NCBI GenBank assembly: GCA_963931865.1 | Contig: OZ007510.1 | Coordinates: 14,860,111 to 14,924,110 of the forward strand | Origin: Axinella damicornis | Taxonomy: Eukaryota; Porifera; Demospongiae; Axinellida; Axinellidae | Length of the DNA stretch: 64,000 nucleotides | Direction of reading: 5' to 3' | Part shown: positions 50,576 through 60,782 of the stretch, piece after piece | How the letters are laid out: each line of letters starts with the position of its first letter | How positions within the stretch are numbered: the first letter of the stretch is position 1 | Position numbers and translations under genes: made by a program | The notes under the pieces: model-generated | Database searches by the model: none | Told to the model about the DNA's origin: nothing | Seen by the model: only the letters and a program-made list of their open reading frames with translations

Positions 50576-52887
50576 TTACTGTCTTGGAGGCATCATGTGT
50601 GGGGGAGGCATGGGCGCTGGCATTGGCGGGTGCATCCGGGGCGGGTGCATCATGCCCGGGGGAGGCATCATACCTGGACAGGAGGAAAGAGTCTTGTGTC
50701 ACTGGCATACACTGCCACAAGTCTTCCGCGTACGGCTTATGAATGCAGTTAGTGGTAAATGGTCTCAAGGAAGAACATTGCAGCATTGCATATAAGGAGG
50801 GGTTAGGGACCAGCGACTTCTAGCCTCGGTGATCTACATCTCCACAGTAAGCATTTGGGCGGAGGCATCATGCCTGGAGGTGATCAAAAACTGGAGGGAT
50901 AGAAGGCCTAGGAATGAGGCTACTGATTCCGAACACGCATGAGCGTGAAACGCGAGCATGAATACTTAACTTCTCAGAAATCCATTCCAAAGCTCATACG
51001 GTTTTATTCATAAGCACAATCATGCAGTTGTTTGACTCCTGCAAGTACACACCCAGTGCCTTTGCACTAATGCACCATGGGGTGTCTATTCTCTGCATGT
51101 AAAGATGCACACACAGACAGTACTAGTGGATATGTCTGTGTTAGTATAGGAATACAGTGCCTATGTTGTACCTGGAGGGGGCATCGCCATGGGTGGAGGC
51201 ATCATGCCTGGAGGTGGCATCATAGGTGGGGGGAGCATTCCCGGTCTCGGTTGACCCACCTTGAATGCTGCTGCTACAAGAGGAAGAGAAAAGATAAGGT
51301 TGGCATTCTTGCTTTGAATAAACTTGGAGAGGCCTGGGAGCAAGGGTGGACCAAGTGGGGGGAATGCACAGCTCATAGCTGCAGCTGGGTAGGGGACAAT
51401 GCATTCTACAGGGGCAGTCATGTTCAGGACTTTGTTGCTAATTTCAGGAATCTGACACTTGGGAAGTGTTGATTCGTTCCTGACCTGATGACTATTGCAC
51501 ATCACCTACATACAGGCACAATGGCTATTTTGATGAATAGGGGGGAGGGGGGAACTGGTATACGTAAGCATACTATTACCCCGTGTGCATGCGCACAGTG
51601 ATCGGTTTGACCACAACTTGACCACACCTTGTTAACATTCCTGCCAGAGTAGCTTGCCGCTCAGGAATTTACTTAGTTTGTATTCCAGCAATGACGTAAG
51701 CAGCAGCGATCACCAAAGTAAAACTTGTGATGTTGCTGCACTCGTGATTTTGATTTCTACTGTGTACCTACTCAGGTCGACCTGAGGGTAGGAACATCAA
51801 GACACCCTGCACGCAGTTCACTTCTCACATGCTTGCTCCACTTGGACTCGAGTTTGAATCTTATTAATCACATAGCATGCGACTGAATTCAGCAGTGATT
51901 GGACCCACATGCCAAGGTGCGGTGCACAAACCGCTCTGTGGTCGTGTCCCAGACCACTTCCCTCTGTGCGGAATGGGGTCTGGCCACGCGAGACTACGCC
52001 ACTGTGTAATGAGCTCCTAGTGCCTACTCAGTAGCAAAGAAGCCATGGAAATGGCACGGAGAGCACTTACTTGTTTGGTCAATCATATTCTGAGCCTCTT
52101 GCTCCAGCCAGTTCATGTAGTAGAGCTTCACAGCATCCTTATGTTTCCTACCTTGGTTGTGTGTCTTTCTCACTGATGGCTGTGTGTACGAGGAGAGAGA
52201 ACAACATTGGTAGTCTAACAGGCTAGCCCTTCACTTTCTCCAGCGCGCGATCGCTTTCATCAGTATGTGCGCGCGGAGAAGTAAGGTCTAGAAACTTTGG
52301 ACCACTTTACTTGGTATGAAAGAATGCAATTAAGTTTACATCACGTCCGTTTATGTCATGATATTCCAATTAGTGCAACTGCAGTCAGTCGATTCCGGCC
52401 CGCTAACCTCGTTGACTGTTTGTACTTCTGTCTGTTTGGTCGTTGTGCAGGAGAACAGCAATCGCAGGCAACTTCAGACAGTCCTCAACACTTGTACCAA
52501 GCGATTTGAAAGATCACCACGTGACAGCTGCAATCTGATTGGCTCTACCCGATTTCGAGTAGAGCCCAAGCAAAGTGGTCCAAAGTTTCTAGACCCTCTT
52601 TTTCCCCGTGCGGTCACATGAGTTGATCCGTGCTGGGGAAAATTCGAGGGGCTAGCCCGCTAGACTAGAACATTGGCATGGCGTGAAAGAAATCAAGGAG
52701 AATCTTTAACGTCGACTTACCGAGTCGTGTGTGAGATGTGTGTCGCAGTAGTCACAGTAATACCTGCAGGTCAGATTGGGAAGAACAAATTCTTAATAAT
52801 GCCCCCTTGTTGCCCCATGCATAGCCAACATTCTTTTGAGCCATTGTTCAGGACACTTCGTCGTTGAGATACATACTCACCTTGGCA
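50576..52887 (-). CDS. SNRPC: U1 small nuclear ribonucleoprotein C
   Basis: U1-C stabilises U1 snRNP pairing with the 5' splice site. Five exons are read. Exon 1 (52880-52887) is only 8 coding bases, giving MP and the start of R. Exon 2 (about 52728-52772) gives YYCDYCDTHLTHDS. Exon 3 (about 52069-52183) gives PSVRKTHNQGRKHKDAVKLY and WLEQEAQNMIDQT. Exon 4 (about 51170-51275) gives AAAFKVGQPRPGMLPPPMMP. Exon 5 (50576-50690) gives GMMPPPGMMHPPRMHPPMPA, then HMMPPRQ and TAA. The matrin-type C2H2 zinc finger (CDYC, H-x5-H region HNQGRKH) is complete. The Pro/Met-rich tail is typical but shorter than in human. It is divergent from the MICAL-like gene, 254 bp away. Confidence 0.95.
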
Positions 52888-53141
52888 TCGTGGCCGCGCC
52901 CGAAGCCAGTACCGACTGCTGCTGCAAGTACCGCTCTGAAGACTAGATCTATAGACTGAATTCACCGTTTCACGAAGTGCAAGACTAGTGACGTCTCGCG
53001 GGCCAGCCTCTCGCCACACCCACTAATGTTATGACGTCATATGATGCATGTGTGCAAGTTCAGCTGAGCTCACAACACTGATCACTGAGCTGGTACCGTG
53101 CACGGTGAGAACTCGAGCTAACTGCGGTTGCACGGCAGAAA
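52888..53141. promoter_or_regulatory. Divergent SNRPC/MICAL-like promoter
   Basis: The 254 bp region contains a palindromic CRE-type site TGACGTCA at about 53033-53040, plus a second GTGACGTC near 52989. CREB/ATF binding is a plausible inference. No TATA box is evident. Confidence 0.5.
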
Positions 53142-56100
53142 ATGGCACGCCAGACTGGACTGAAGGGGCTGCTGGAGTGGTCCAAGCACGTGACGAATGG
53201 CTACAGGGACGTGAGTGTCACTAACATGACCACTTCTTTCCGAGACGGGATGGCGTTCTGCGCCATGATCCATCGCTACAGACCCGACCTCATGTAAGCG
53301 ACTTCACCTGCCTAGCAGACTGGTATGCAGCCCGTCTACTTAATTTTGTGTGTAGGCCATAAAAATTGAATTATGGATGATTGCCAGTGGGCTGATATAG
53401 CATGGCCTTGCTCAAGTGGAAACTTCGGCCAACCAAATTATGTTGTAAAATTGGTCTTGTGGTCAGGAGGTAGTGCTGGAGTACCCTTATTCCCCCCAGG
53501 ATATTTAGCTGTAGAAACAGGCTGCATGCTGTGGATGGAATTGCCACAAAAAACAACAACATGCACACATGGTCATGTACGTGTGAAGAGGCATGCAACC
53601 ATCTTGAAAAGTAGGAGATCAGTGCCGTCTATGTGATGGAGATATTCAGAACTGATGGTAGTCCTTGTAGTGTGTACTTTACAGCTACACAAATTGTACC
53701 AGGTCCCATACTGGTTTTCACTTTTAGTTTCCCCTTACCTCGAGGGGCGACCGCACTCCTGGTAGCCGTGGTTAAACGGTAGCACAAGCGAAGTGTGACA
53801 GTTCGTTCCAATTATCACACATCACGTGAGTACCATGATAGCTATATATAGGGAAGATCAGAGAGTGCTCTCAAGTACCGAATAAAACCATTCATAGCCG
53901 CGTTGCAACCCCGGTTGCGACTCGTCGTAGCTATATAGCGAAAGCCAATTCGTTCTAGTTGGCTGTATCAGAGGCTATCTACGATGTGAGAGCAAGACCT
54001 GAGACATCATTCGGAAAAGTGGGCTTGTCTTATCTGTTGCACTAGCCTTTACCAGCAGACTGAGCCATGCTGAGCAGCGCGGTTGCCTCTTGAAGGGATT
54101 AGCTATTTGCCAGCAGCTCTGGTGAGTTAGCTAAAATGCTGAAATTAATACTCGCCAAATCCACTGCATGCCCAATTCGCTAAAATTAGTACCTGTAAAT
54201 AATCGTGACCTTATGAACCTTGTAACAAGTTGTGCAGTTCTTACTGCAGGTGTATGACTATGTAGGGTTTGTGTACTCTGCACCTTGTTGGGTCATACTT
54301 CGTACCTTGTAGGTTCTGTCCACGTCCTGCTTGTAGGTTTACTCAATGTTCTCTGTTTTAGTCCTGTTTGCTACATGTACTGTGGGGAGCACCGCACCTT
54401 ATCCTCCTTGTCTAGATATCAGGGTGTGTTTGCATTGCAAGCACAGAAATTATGGCTTCATAGATAACATGCTTGTTATGGGGTTCCCTGCATTTGATAC
54501 TACATGTATGTCTGCTGTTATGTGGTAGCTACAGGCTTTGCTGTGGAGCTGAATGTGTGTTTTCCTGCAGCCCGTATGACACCCTAAAGAAAGAAGACAT
54601 CTTGAAGAACAACCAGCTGGTACGGTGCTATTGATGTGTAGTCTGACTGTCTGCGGTCGTGTGCTTTGGGCTCTCTCACTGAATGACACACACGTGCACC
54701 CTAGTGACTAGTGCACCCCCCTCCTTCCCCCCCCCCCCCCCCCCCCCTTCACTAACACATGCATGCAGGCCTTCACAGTAGCCGATAGAGAGCTGGACAT
54801 CCCCGCCCTGTTGGATGCAGAGGACATGGTTGAACTCAAAGTCCCAGACAAGCTGAGTGTGGCTACCTACCTCGTCCAGTACTACAACTACTTCAAGGAC
54901 AAGGCCCCGGCCACCAAACGTGTGGAAACCATTGGTCCGAGCACCCCTCAGCCAACGAGGCTCCCCACGGAGCCCCCTCCCCCAGCAAAGAGAACAAAAG
55001 TGGACAAAGTGGAGAGGGTGGAGACGCTTGGTCCTAGTGTTCCTCTCATTCCTGCCCCCTCCTCAGTCTCTGCTCCAACGGCCACTGTCCCTTCCATCAG
55101 TAAACCACCCCAAAAGGATAACCGTTCCTTCCCTTTGAAGAACGATCACCCCTCACGTGTACCGCAGAGACCATCCCCTCCCACCCTTGGGGGTAAGAGT
55201 GTATCTACCCCAGCTATTGTTGGTCATCCCAAGGCCAACGTGGCCATTAAGCACCCTCCTCCTCCTCCATCAACCACTATCACTCCCAGCACACAGCTAT
55301 CTACAAACACCCGTGCCGGTGCAGTCTCCAATATCTCGTCTTTTGTGAGTGCACTGCAGAGCAAAGACACTGGCAAATCGGTGGTGACGCCCCAGAGTAC
55401 CCCCTTGGATAAGACCCCTTCGTCTTCAGTGACACCTGTCCCAGCTGCCGTAAACACAAGTTCAAAAGCTGACCAGTCTGGCCCACCTGGTGTGACCAGC
55501 ACTGCTACTGGCCCTAGTAGAGCTGACCCCCTCAGTGCTCCTCCTGGCGGTCCAAGTGCAGGTGCCCCAACAGAATCAAAAATGGAGGTTGAAACTCCCG
55601 TCACTGAGCAGACTACAATCTCAGTTTCAAAGCTCAGCCCAGGTGCTGGTACTGTGGGAGCAAAAGGTCGGAGATCAAAGTTTAACACCCCTGATAGTAC
55701 CAAGACAAAGGAGAGTAGTGAACCAGCTGCTATATCTCTGAAGCAGCCACCTTCACCAAGCACAGCAGCTGTCACAGTAAGCACAATGGTTGTGGAATTT
55801 CAACCACAAATGAGTTGCTCTAGTCACTCATTATTGACCCCTACACACATAGTTGCACATGGTGGACTCCATATGCACACACACATACCCACATATGTAC
55901 CTGCATATACACCCACATGCATGCACATGTACAAGTACGCATACACCTACCCACACACACATATACTGTATGCTCCATGTACACACAAACATATATGCAT
56001 GCACACCTACGCGTACACCACGCGCATACAATGTATGCTCCATGTACACACAAACATATGCATGCACACGTAAGGCTGTCGCTGTGTTTTATGATACAAG

Positions 56101-59100
56101 GGGCGTCCATATCCTTGGGCACAGAATTATAAGCGTCTGTGACTGTATGACAACTGTGCCATTATACACCAACATTCACAGGCAGTGATGACCCCAAGCT
56201 GTTTGCCGTTCAACTGTACTGCATGTGTGTGCTTCTGAGCTAGCCATGCCTTGGCGTTGTACGTGTAATTGGGTGATGCAATAATCTGAAACAGGTCCCG
56301 GAGTGTGACACATTATTGGAAATTACCGGTTTGAGACTTTGAATTTTGACACAGAATTAGACAGGTCACATAATCAGAGTGCCTATGGTACGCAAAAACA
56401 TAATATTATGCATACCCGTGTACATACACACATAGCGTACATGTGCATGCACACACATACACTCTATATACACGCACTCGTACACACATCTGCACAGGCT
56501 CCCACTCAGAGGGATAGCTCCAAGCGCTACAACCGTGGCACAATGGGACAGGAGGACTGCGAGGTGTGTGGGAAGCGTGTGTTCCTCATGGAGAGACTTG
56601 GCGCTGAGAATCACGTCTTCCATCGCTCGTGCTTTCACTGCTCGTCATGTGACGTGCAACTAAAGCCCGGCTCGTACGAGTTTGATGCACAGTCTGACAG
56701 ATTCTACTGCAGGACACACTACAGGGAGATTCTGAGACATCAGACGATCAAACGAACAATGGATCAAAGAGGAATTACCAGCTTTGAAGAGAAAAGTGAA
56801 GAGAGCAGCCCGAAAAAGCCAAGGAGGAAGGGAAAATTCTCATCACCTCAGCCAGAAGTGCGCAGCACTGCCAGCACTCCGAGGGAGCTGAAGGCAGACC
56901 CAGGGCCTACCTCTGGGCAGCTGGCGCTGTCTGATTCAGACCTGTCCCGGAAAGGGTCAGAGAAGGTGAAGGCTGAACTTCCCTCCCTCCTGAAGACTCT
57001 AGCTGCTGCCAAACAGCAGGACAGTGAGAACACGACGTTTGGCGTTAGTATCAGTGCCGGCAATAGCCCTATTAGTTCTCCTCGTGCGAATCGGAAAACA
57101 AAGCAAGCCCCATCTGCTTCTAAGACCGAAACTCCTCCTCCCCCCCAGCCACAGCCCCCACGAGGAACTGTAGTCTTGGGACAGCCAACAGAACATCCTA
57201 AAGCTGTTCCAGAGACGAAATTGCCACAGAAAGTGGTGTCAGCTGCTACAGAACCCCATGCAGAACATCCTAAAGCTGTTCCAGAGACGAAATTGCCCCA
57301 GAAAGTGGTGTCAGCTGCTAAAGAACCCCATGCAGAACATCCTAAAGCTGTTCCAGAGACGAAATTGCCACAGAAAGTGGTGTCAGCTGCTAAAGAACCC
57401 CATGCAGAACATCCTAAAGCTGTTCCAGAGACGAAATTGCCACAGAAAGTGGTGTCAGCTGCTAAAGAACCCCATGCAGAACATCCTAAAGCTGTTGCGG
57501 AGACGAAATTGCCACAGAAAGTGGTGTCAGCTGCTAAAGAACCCCATGCAGAACATCCTAAAGCTGTTGCGGAGACGAAATTGCCGCAGAAAGTGGTGTC
57601 AGCTGCTAAAGAACCCCATGCAGAACATCCTAAAGCTGTTGCGGAGACGAAATTGCCGCAGAAAGTAGTGTCAGCTGCTAAAGAACCCCATGCAACTTCC
57701 AAAGGCCCTGAGATCCCCAAGTCCACTATCAGCTGGCTGACAAAGGGGAAAGCAGTTGCACTTAAGACTGAAGAGTCGGCTCCCAAAGTTAAAGTTGGAT
57801 CACAAAGCCCTGAACTCTCAAAGAGAGCCTTCACTACATCAGCTGTCGACAGGCCTAGGAAGACAACCGGTGCACCTCCCAGACCCAAACCACCAGTACT
57901 GAGAACTGATCTTGTTCCCCTCACACAAGCTGAGTCCGATACCAAGACTGCAGTGGAACCAATCCTCAAACCAACAAAACAGCCTGAAAGTCTCCCTCTG
58001 CCTAGTATGGATGCAAAGGAAAATGGAATGGAAAAATCCACGTCATTTGAGGCCCCTGCATCCGCACAATACAAAGACACCCGTCCGGTAAAACCTCCAC
58101 GAAGAAAGAAAATAGTGCCGGAGAATGGACCAAGGGAGGTTGAAGCTGTTCCAAAGAGGTTGGAACCACCCCCCACTGCTGTGAGTAAGAGAGAAGAGAG
58201 CCCTGAACAACCATCCCAGGAAATCCCACCCAAGAGACCGTCTATCAAGCCCAAGCGACCAGCACCACCCCGGCCCGGTCACCCCCCTAGTTTCAGGGTG
58301 AAGGGAAGTCCCTCTAAAACACGCCCTCCCACTACACAGAGTAAGTCTACATGCCAGGGGAGTGACTAGGGTGCAGGGCTATATATAGCTAGATATAGTT
58401 ATAAATAGCTTTGTTAGATGCGACTGCTTTCCCTTCCTTCGTGTAGCCATGGACATGGTGCAGCTGCATCAACTACGCCAGGATCGCCTGAGGGTACTCC
58501 GGCGGCAGCTTGGGGAGGTGGACCGGGAGCAGACCAAGTTAGAGCGAAAGGGTGTTGAACTGGAGCAACACCTGCGTAGCAAGGTAGGATTCCTGGTAAC
58601 CTCGTTCCTAGGATCCCAATTTCTCCACAAGAGAACGAGAGCCTGGGAACGAGGCTAGATTCCTGGTGTGATGTACACAGTTGATTATTGCATGACGCTC
58701 GACTGGATCTACTTGCTGGAAAATAGAGTACATAATGTCACATACACTCTCACACACACAAAACACACGCAGGATGATTTAGAGTTGGATGACAATATAA
58801 TGGAGGAGTGGTTTAGTCTGGTGAATGAGAAGAACCAGTTGTTACGGCAGGAGGCCGACCTCGTGTATGAGCTGAGGGACCTGGAACTCATTGAGCAACA
58901 CGACGAGCTCGAGAAGGAGATACGTCAAAGAATCCTCAAAGATGGTGAGCCCGTGGATGCTATCAGTGTGTCTCGTACATGTCTGGCAGGGACTTGGTCT
59001 TCAGTGGCTTTCCAATGATTGGCTGTTTTGACCCATGTCACATGTCCTGATTGTCCTCCTCCCCCCACACCACACTTCCCCTCTCCACCCCTCCTTCTCT

Positions 59101-60424
59101 ACTCCTCCACTTCCTGGGAACCCTCCCTTCCGTTCCCCATACCGCTTCCTCTCCAACAGACTCTCAGAAGACAGAGATGGAGCGTTTGGAGGAGGAGGCC
59201 ATGATCAATGAACTGGTGGAGCTGGTGGAGAAGAGGGACTCTCTCCTGTGGGCCCTGCACTTTGAGAAGACACTGTGAGGATGTGGGGATGGTCTCTCTC
59301 ATAGCGTTTCTCCAGACTCCTCCCCAGCCTCGCTCCCAGACTCCTCATTCCCAGGCTCCTCCCTAGCCTCGTGCCTCCTCCCTAGCCTCGTGCCCAGGCT
59401 CCTCCCCAGCCTCGTGCCCAGGCTCCTCCCCAGCCTCGTGCCCAGGCTCCTCCATAGCCTCGCTCCCAGGCTCCTCCATAGCCTCGTGCCCAGGCTCCTC
59501 CCCAGCCTCGTGCCCAGGCTCCTCCCTAGCCTCGTGCCCAGGCTCCTCCCCAGCCTCGTGCCCAGGCTCCTCCATAGCCTCGTGCCCAGGCTCCTCCCCA
59601 GCCTCGTGCCCAGGCTCCTCCCTAGCCTCGTGCCTCCTCCATAGCCTCGTACCCAGGCTCCTCCCTAGCCTCGTGCCCAGGCTCCTCCCTAGCTTCGTAC
59701 CCAGGCTCCTCCCTAGCCTCATACCCAGGCTCCTCCATAGCCTCGTGCCCAGGCTCCTCCCTAGCCTCGTACCCAGGCTCCTCCCTAGCTTCGTACCCAG
59801 GCTCCTCCATAGCCTCGTGCCCAGGCTCCTCCCTAGCTTCGTACCCAGGCTCCTCCCTAGCCTCATACCCAGGCTCCTCCATAGCCTCGTGCCCAGGCTC
59901 CCCCCTAGCCTCGTGCCCAGGCTCCCCCCCTAGCCTCGTGCCCAGGCTCCTCCCTAGCTTCGTACCCAGGCTCCTCCCTAGCCTCATACCCAGGCTCCTC
60001 CATAGCCTCGTGCCCAGGCTCCTCCCTAGCCTCATACCCAGGCTCCTCCATAGCCTCATGCCCAGGCTCCTCCCTATAGGGCACAAGGCTATAGCCTTGT
60101 GCCCAGGCTCCTCCCTATCCTCGTTCCGAGGCTCTTCCCTAGCCTCACTCCCAGACTTCTTGTGCCCAGGCTCCTCCCTTAGCTATAGCCAGGCCTGGGA
60201 ACAGGGCTACGTAACACTCCTTTGCTCTGGGCACTAAGTGTTTATCATGTATGATAGTATGGGTCCAGAAAGAAGACAAAATAATAGTTACGTGTCTACC
60301 AATTCCTTCTCATCTCCTCAGGGACGAGGCAGAGGATCGGCAGGTAGAACTCATGGCCACCACACAGGGTTACTCGGTACCAAAGATGAGACGGAGAAAC
60401 ACAACAGGGGCTCTGATGTCATAG
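53142..60424 (+). CDS. MICAL-like protein (CH-LIM-bMERB)
   Basis: MICAL-like proteins bind Rab GTPases and actin regulators on recycling endosomes. The CH domain spans exons 53142-53293 ([36 protein letters not shown]), 54571-54619 ([16 protein letters not shown]) and 54769 onward ([36 protein letters not shown]). A Pro/Ser/Thr-rich linker fills the rest to about 55776. Exon 56497-58340 carries one LIM domain ([37 protein letters not shown]), a seven-copy 24-residue repeat and basic/proline motifs. The bMERB helices follow at 58447-58583, 58773-58944 ([20 protein letters not shown]), 59160-59274 ([20 protein letters not shown]) and about 60323-60424 (stop). There is no FAD monooxygenase domain, so it is MICALL rather than MICAL. 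No NPF motif was seen. The MICALL1/2 split cannot be assigned. Confidence 0.93.
53640..54060 (+). other. Possible solo LTR in MICAL-like intron 1
   Basis: The segment has a TATA-like tatatata (about 53845), a polyadenylation-like aataaa (about 53880) and no coding content, an arrangement seen in LTRs. Neither a target duplication nor clear TG/CA ends were found. This is only a suggestion. Confidence 0.2.
54730..54747 (+). repeat. Homopolymer C tract upstream of an acceptor
   Basis: About 18 C lie roughly 20 bp before the acceptor of the third CH-domain exon and serve as its polypyrimidine tract, like the C tract in CPSF4. Confidence 0.85.
57190..57693 (+). repeat. Seven-copy 72 bp coding repeat in the MICAL-like gene
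   Basis: Seven head-to-tail 72 bp units encode 24-residue repeats ([20 protein letters not shown], then EPHA). Copies start at 57190, 57262, 57334, 57406, 57478, 57550 and 57622. The last three change VPETK to VAETK, which marks sub-copies of a stepwise expansion. The unit is a multiple of three, and other frames on both strands stay open too. It lies between the LIM domain and the Pro-rich region. Confidence 0.97.
58597..58657. mobile_element. 61 bp foldback element with perfect 9 bp target duplication
   Basis: Ends taacctcgttcctaggatc and gagcctgggaacgaggcta are flanked by GATTCCTGG on both sides (58588-58596 and 58658-58666). It inserted only 13 bp after a MICAL-like exon donor, within the 5' part of the intron. 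Confidence 0.9.
59318..60180 (+). repeat. 24 bp minisatellite, about 35 copies
   Basis: Tandem cctcgtgcccaggctcctcc plus ctag or ccag, with variants cataccc, cttcgtaccc and catagcc, fill most of the last MICAL-like intron. The unit core TAGCCTCGTRCCCAGG is the same as the end of the TAGYCTCG foldback family. All frames stay open because the unit is 24 bp. Confidence 0.95.
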
Positions 60425-60782
60425 CACAATGTCATGTGACATCATTATAAATGTCCGTACGAGTGCATTATAATCTGTGTTGGTTTATAGAAATATATTT
60501 TTATACTCAATTAATTTTTCCATTACAAAAGAAAAGTTGTGTGTCATGTGTGTCCTAACAGTGTGGGTGTTGTAATCGCTGATCATGCAAGAAGATCAAT
60601 CTGATTTGAAGATTTGGTAGTGCATGACTGTGTATTGCAGTTGTGCTGTACTGAGTATCAAGACATGAAACAGCAAGACTTGGTACATGCATACGGTTAC
60701 ATGTAGTTTGGTTTACCCCACTTTGGTGGGGAGCTGGAACAACGACCTCAAACACCACAGTTGCACAACTGAACCAGTCTTG
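60425..60782. other. Intergenic gap between converging MICAL-like and MAD1-like genes
   Basis: AT-rich, with a likely polyadenylation region near 60490-60530. No gene or repeat is seen. Confidence 0.5.

Noticed and set aside
53640..54060. Confident call of a solo LTR
   Set aside because: TATA-like and AATAAA-like signals are present, but there are no target duplication or defined ends, so it is kept only as a low-confidence note.
56848..58254. 468-residue antisense open frame in the MICAL-like gene
   Set aside because: It arises because the 72 bp repeat is a multiple of three without stops in this frame. The plus-strand exon holds the LIM domain and splices in phase.
59318..60180. Open frames across the 24 bp array, and the idea of a CRISPR-like array
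   Set aside because: Units are contiguous with no unique spacers, the host is eukaryotic, and frames are open only because the unit is a multiple of three.
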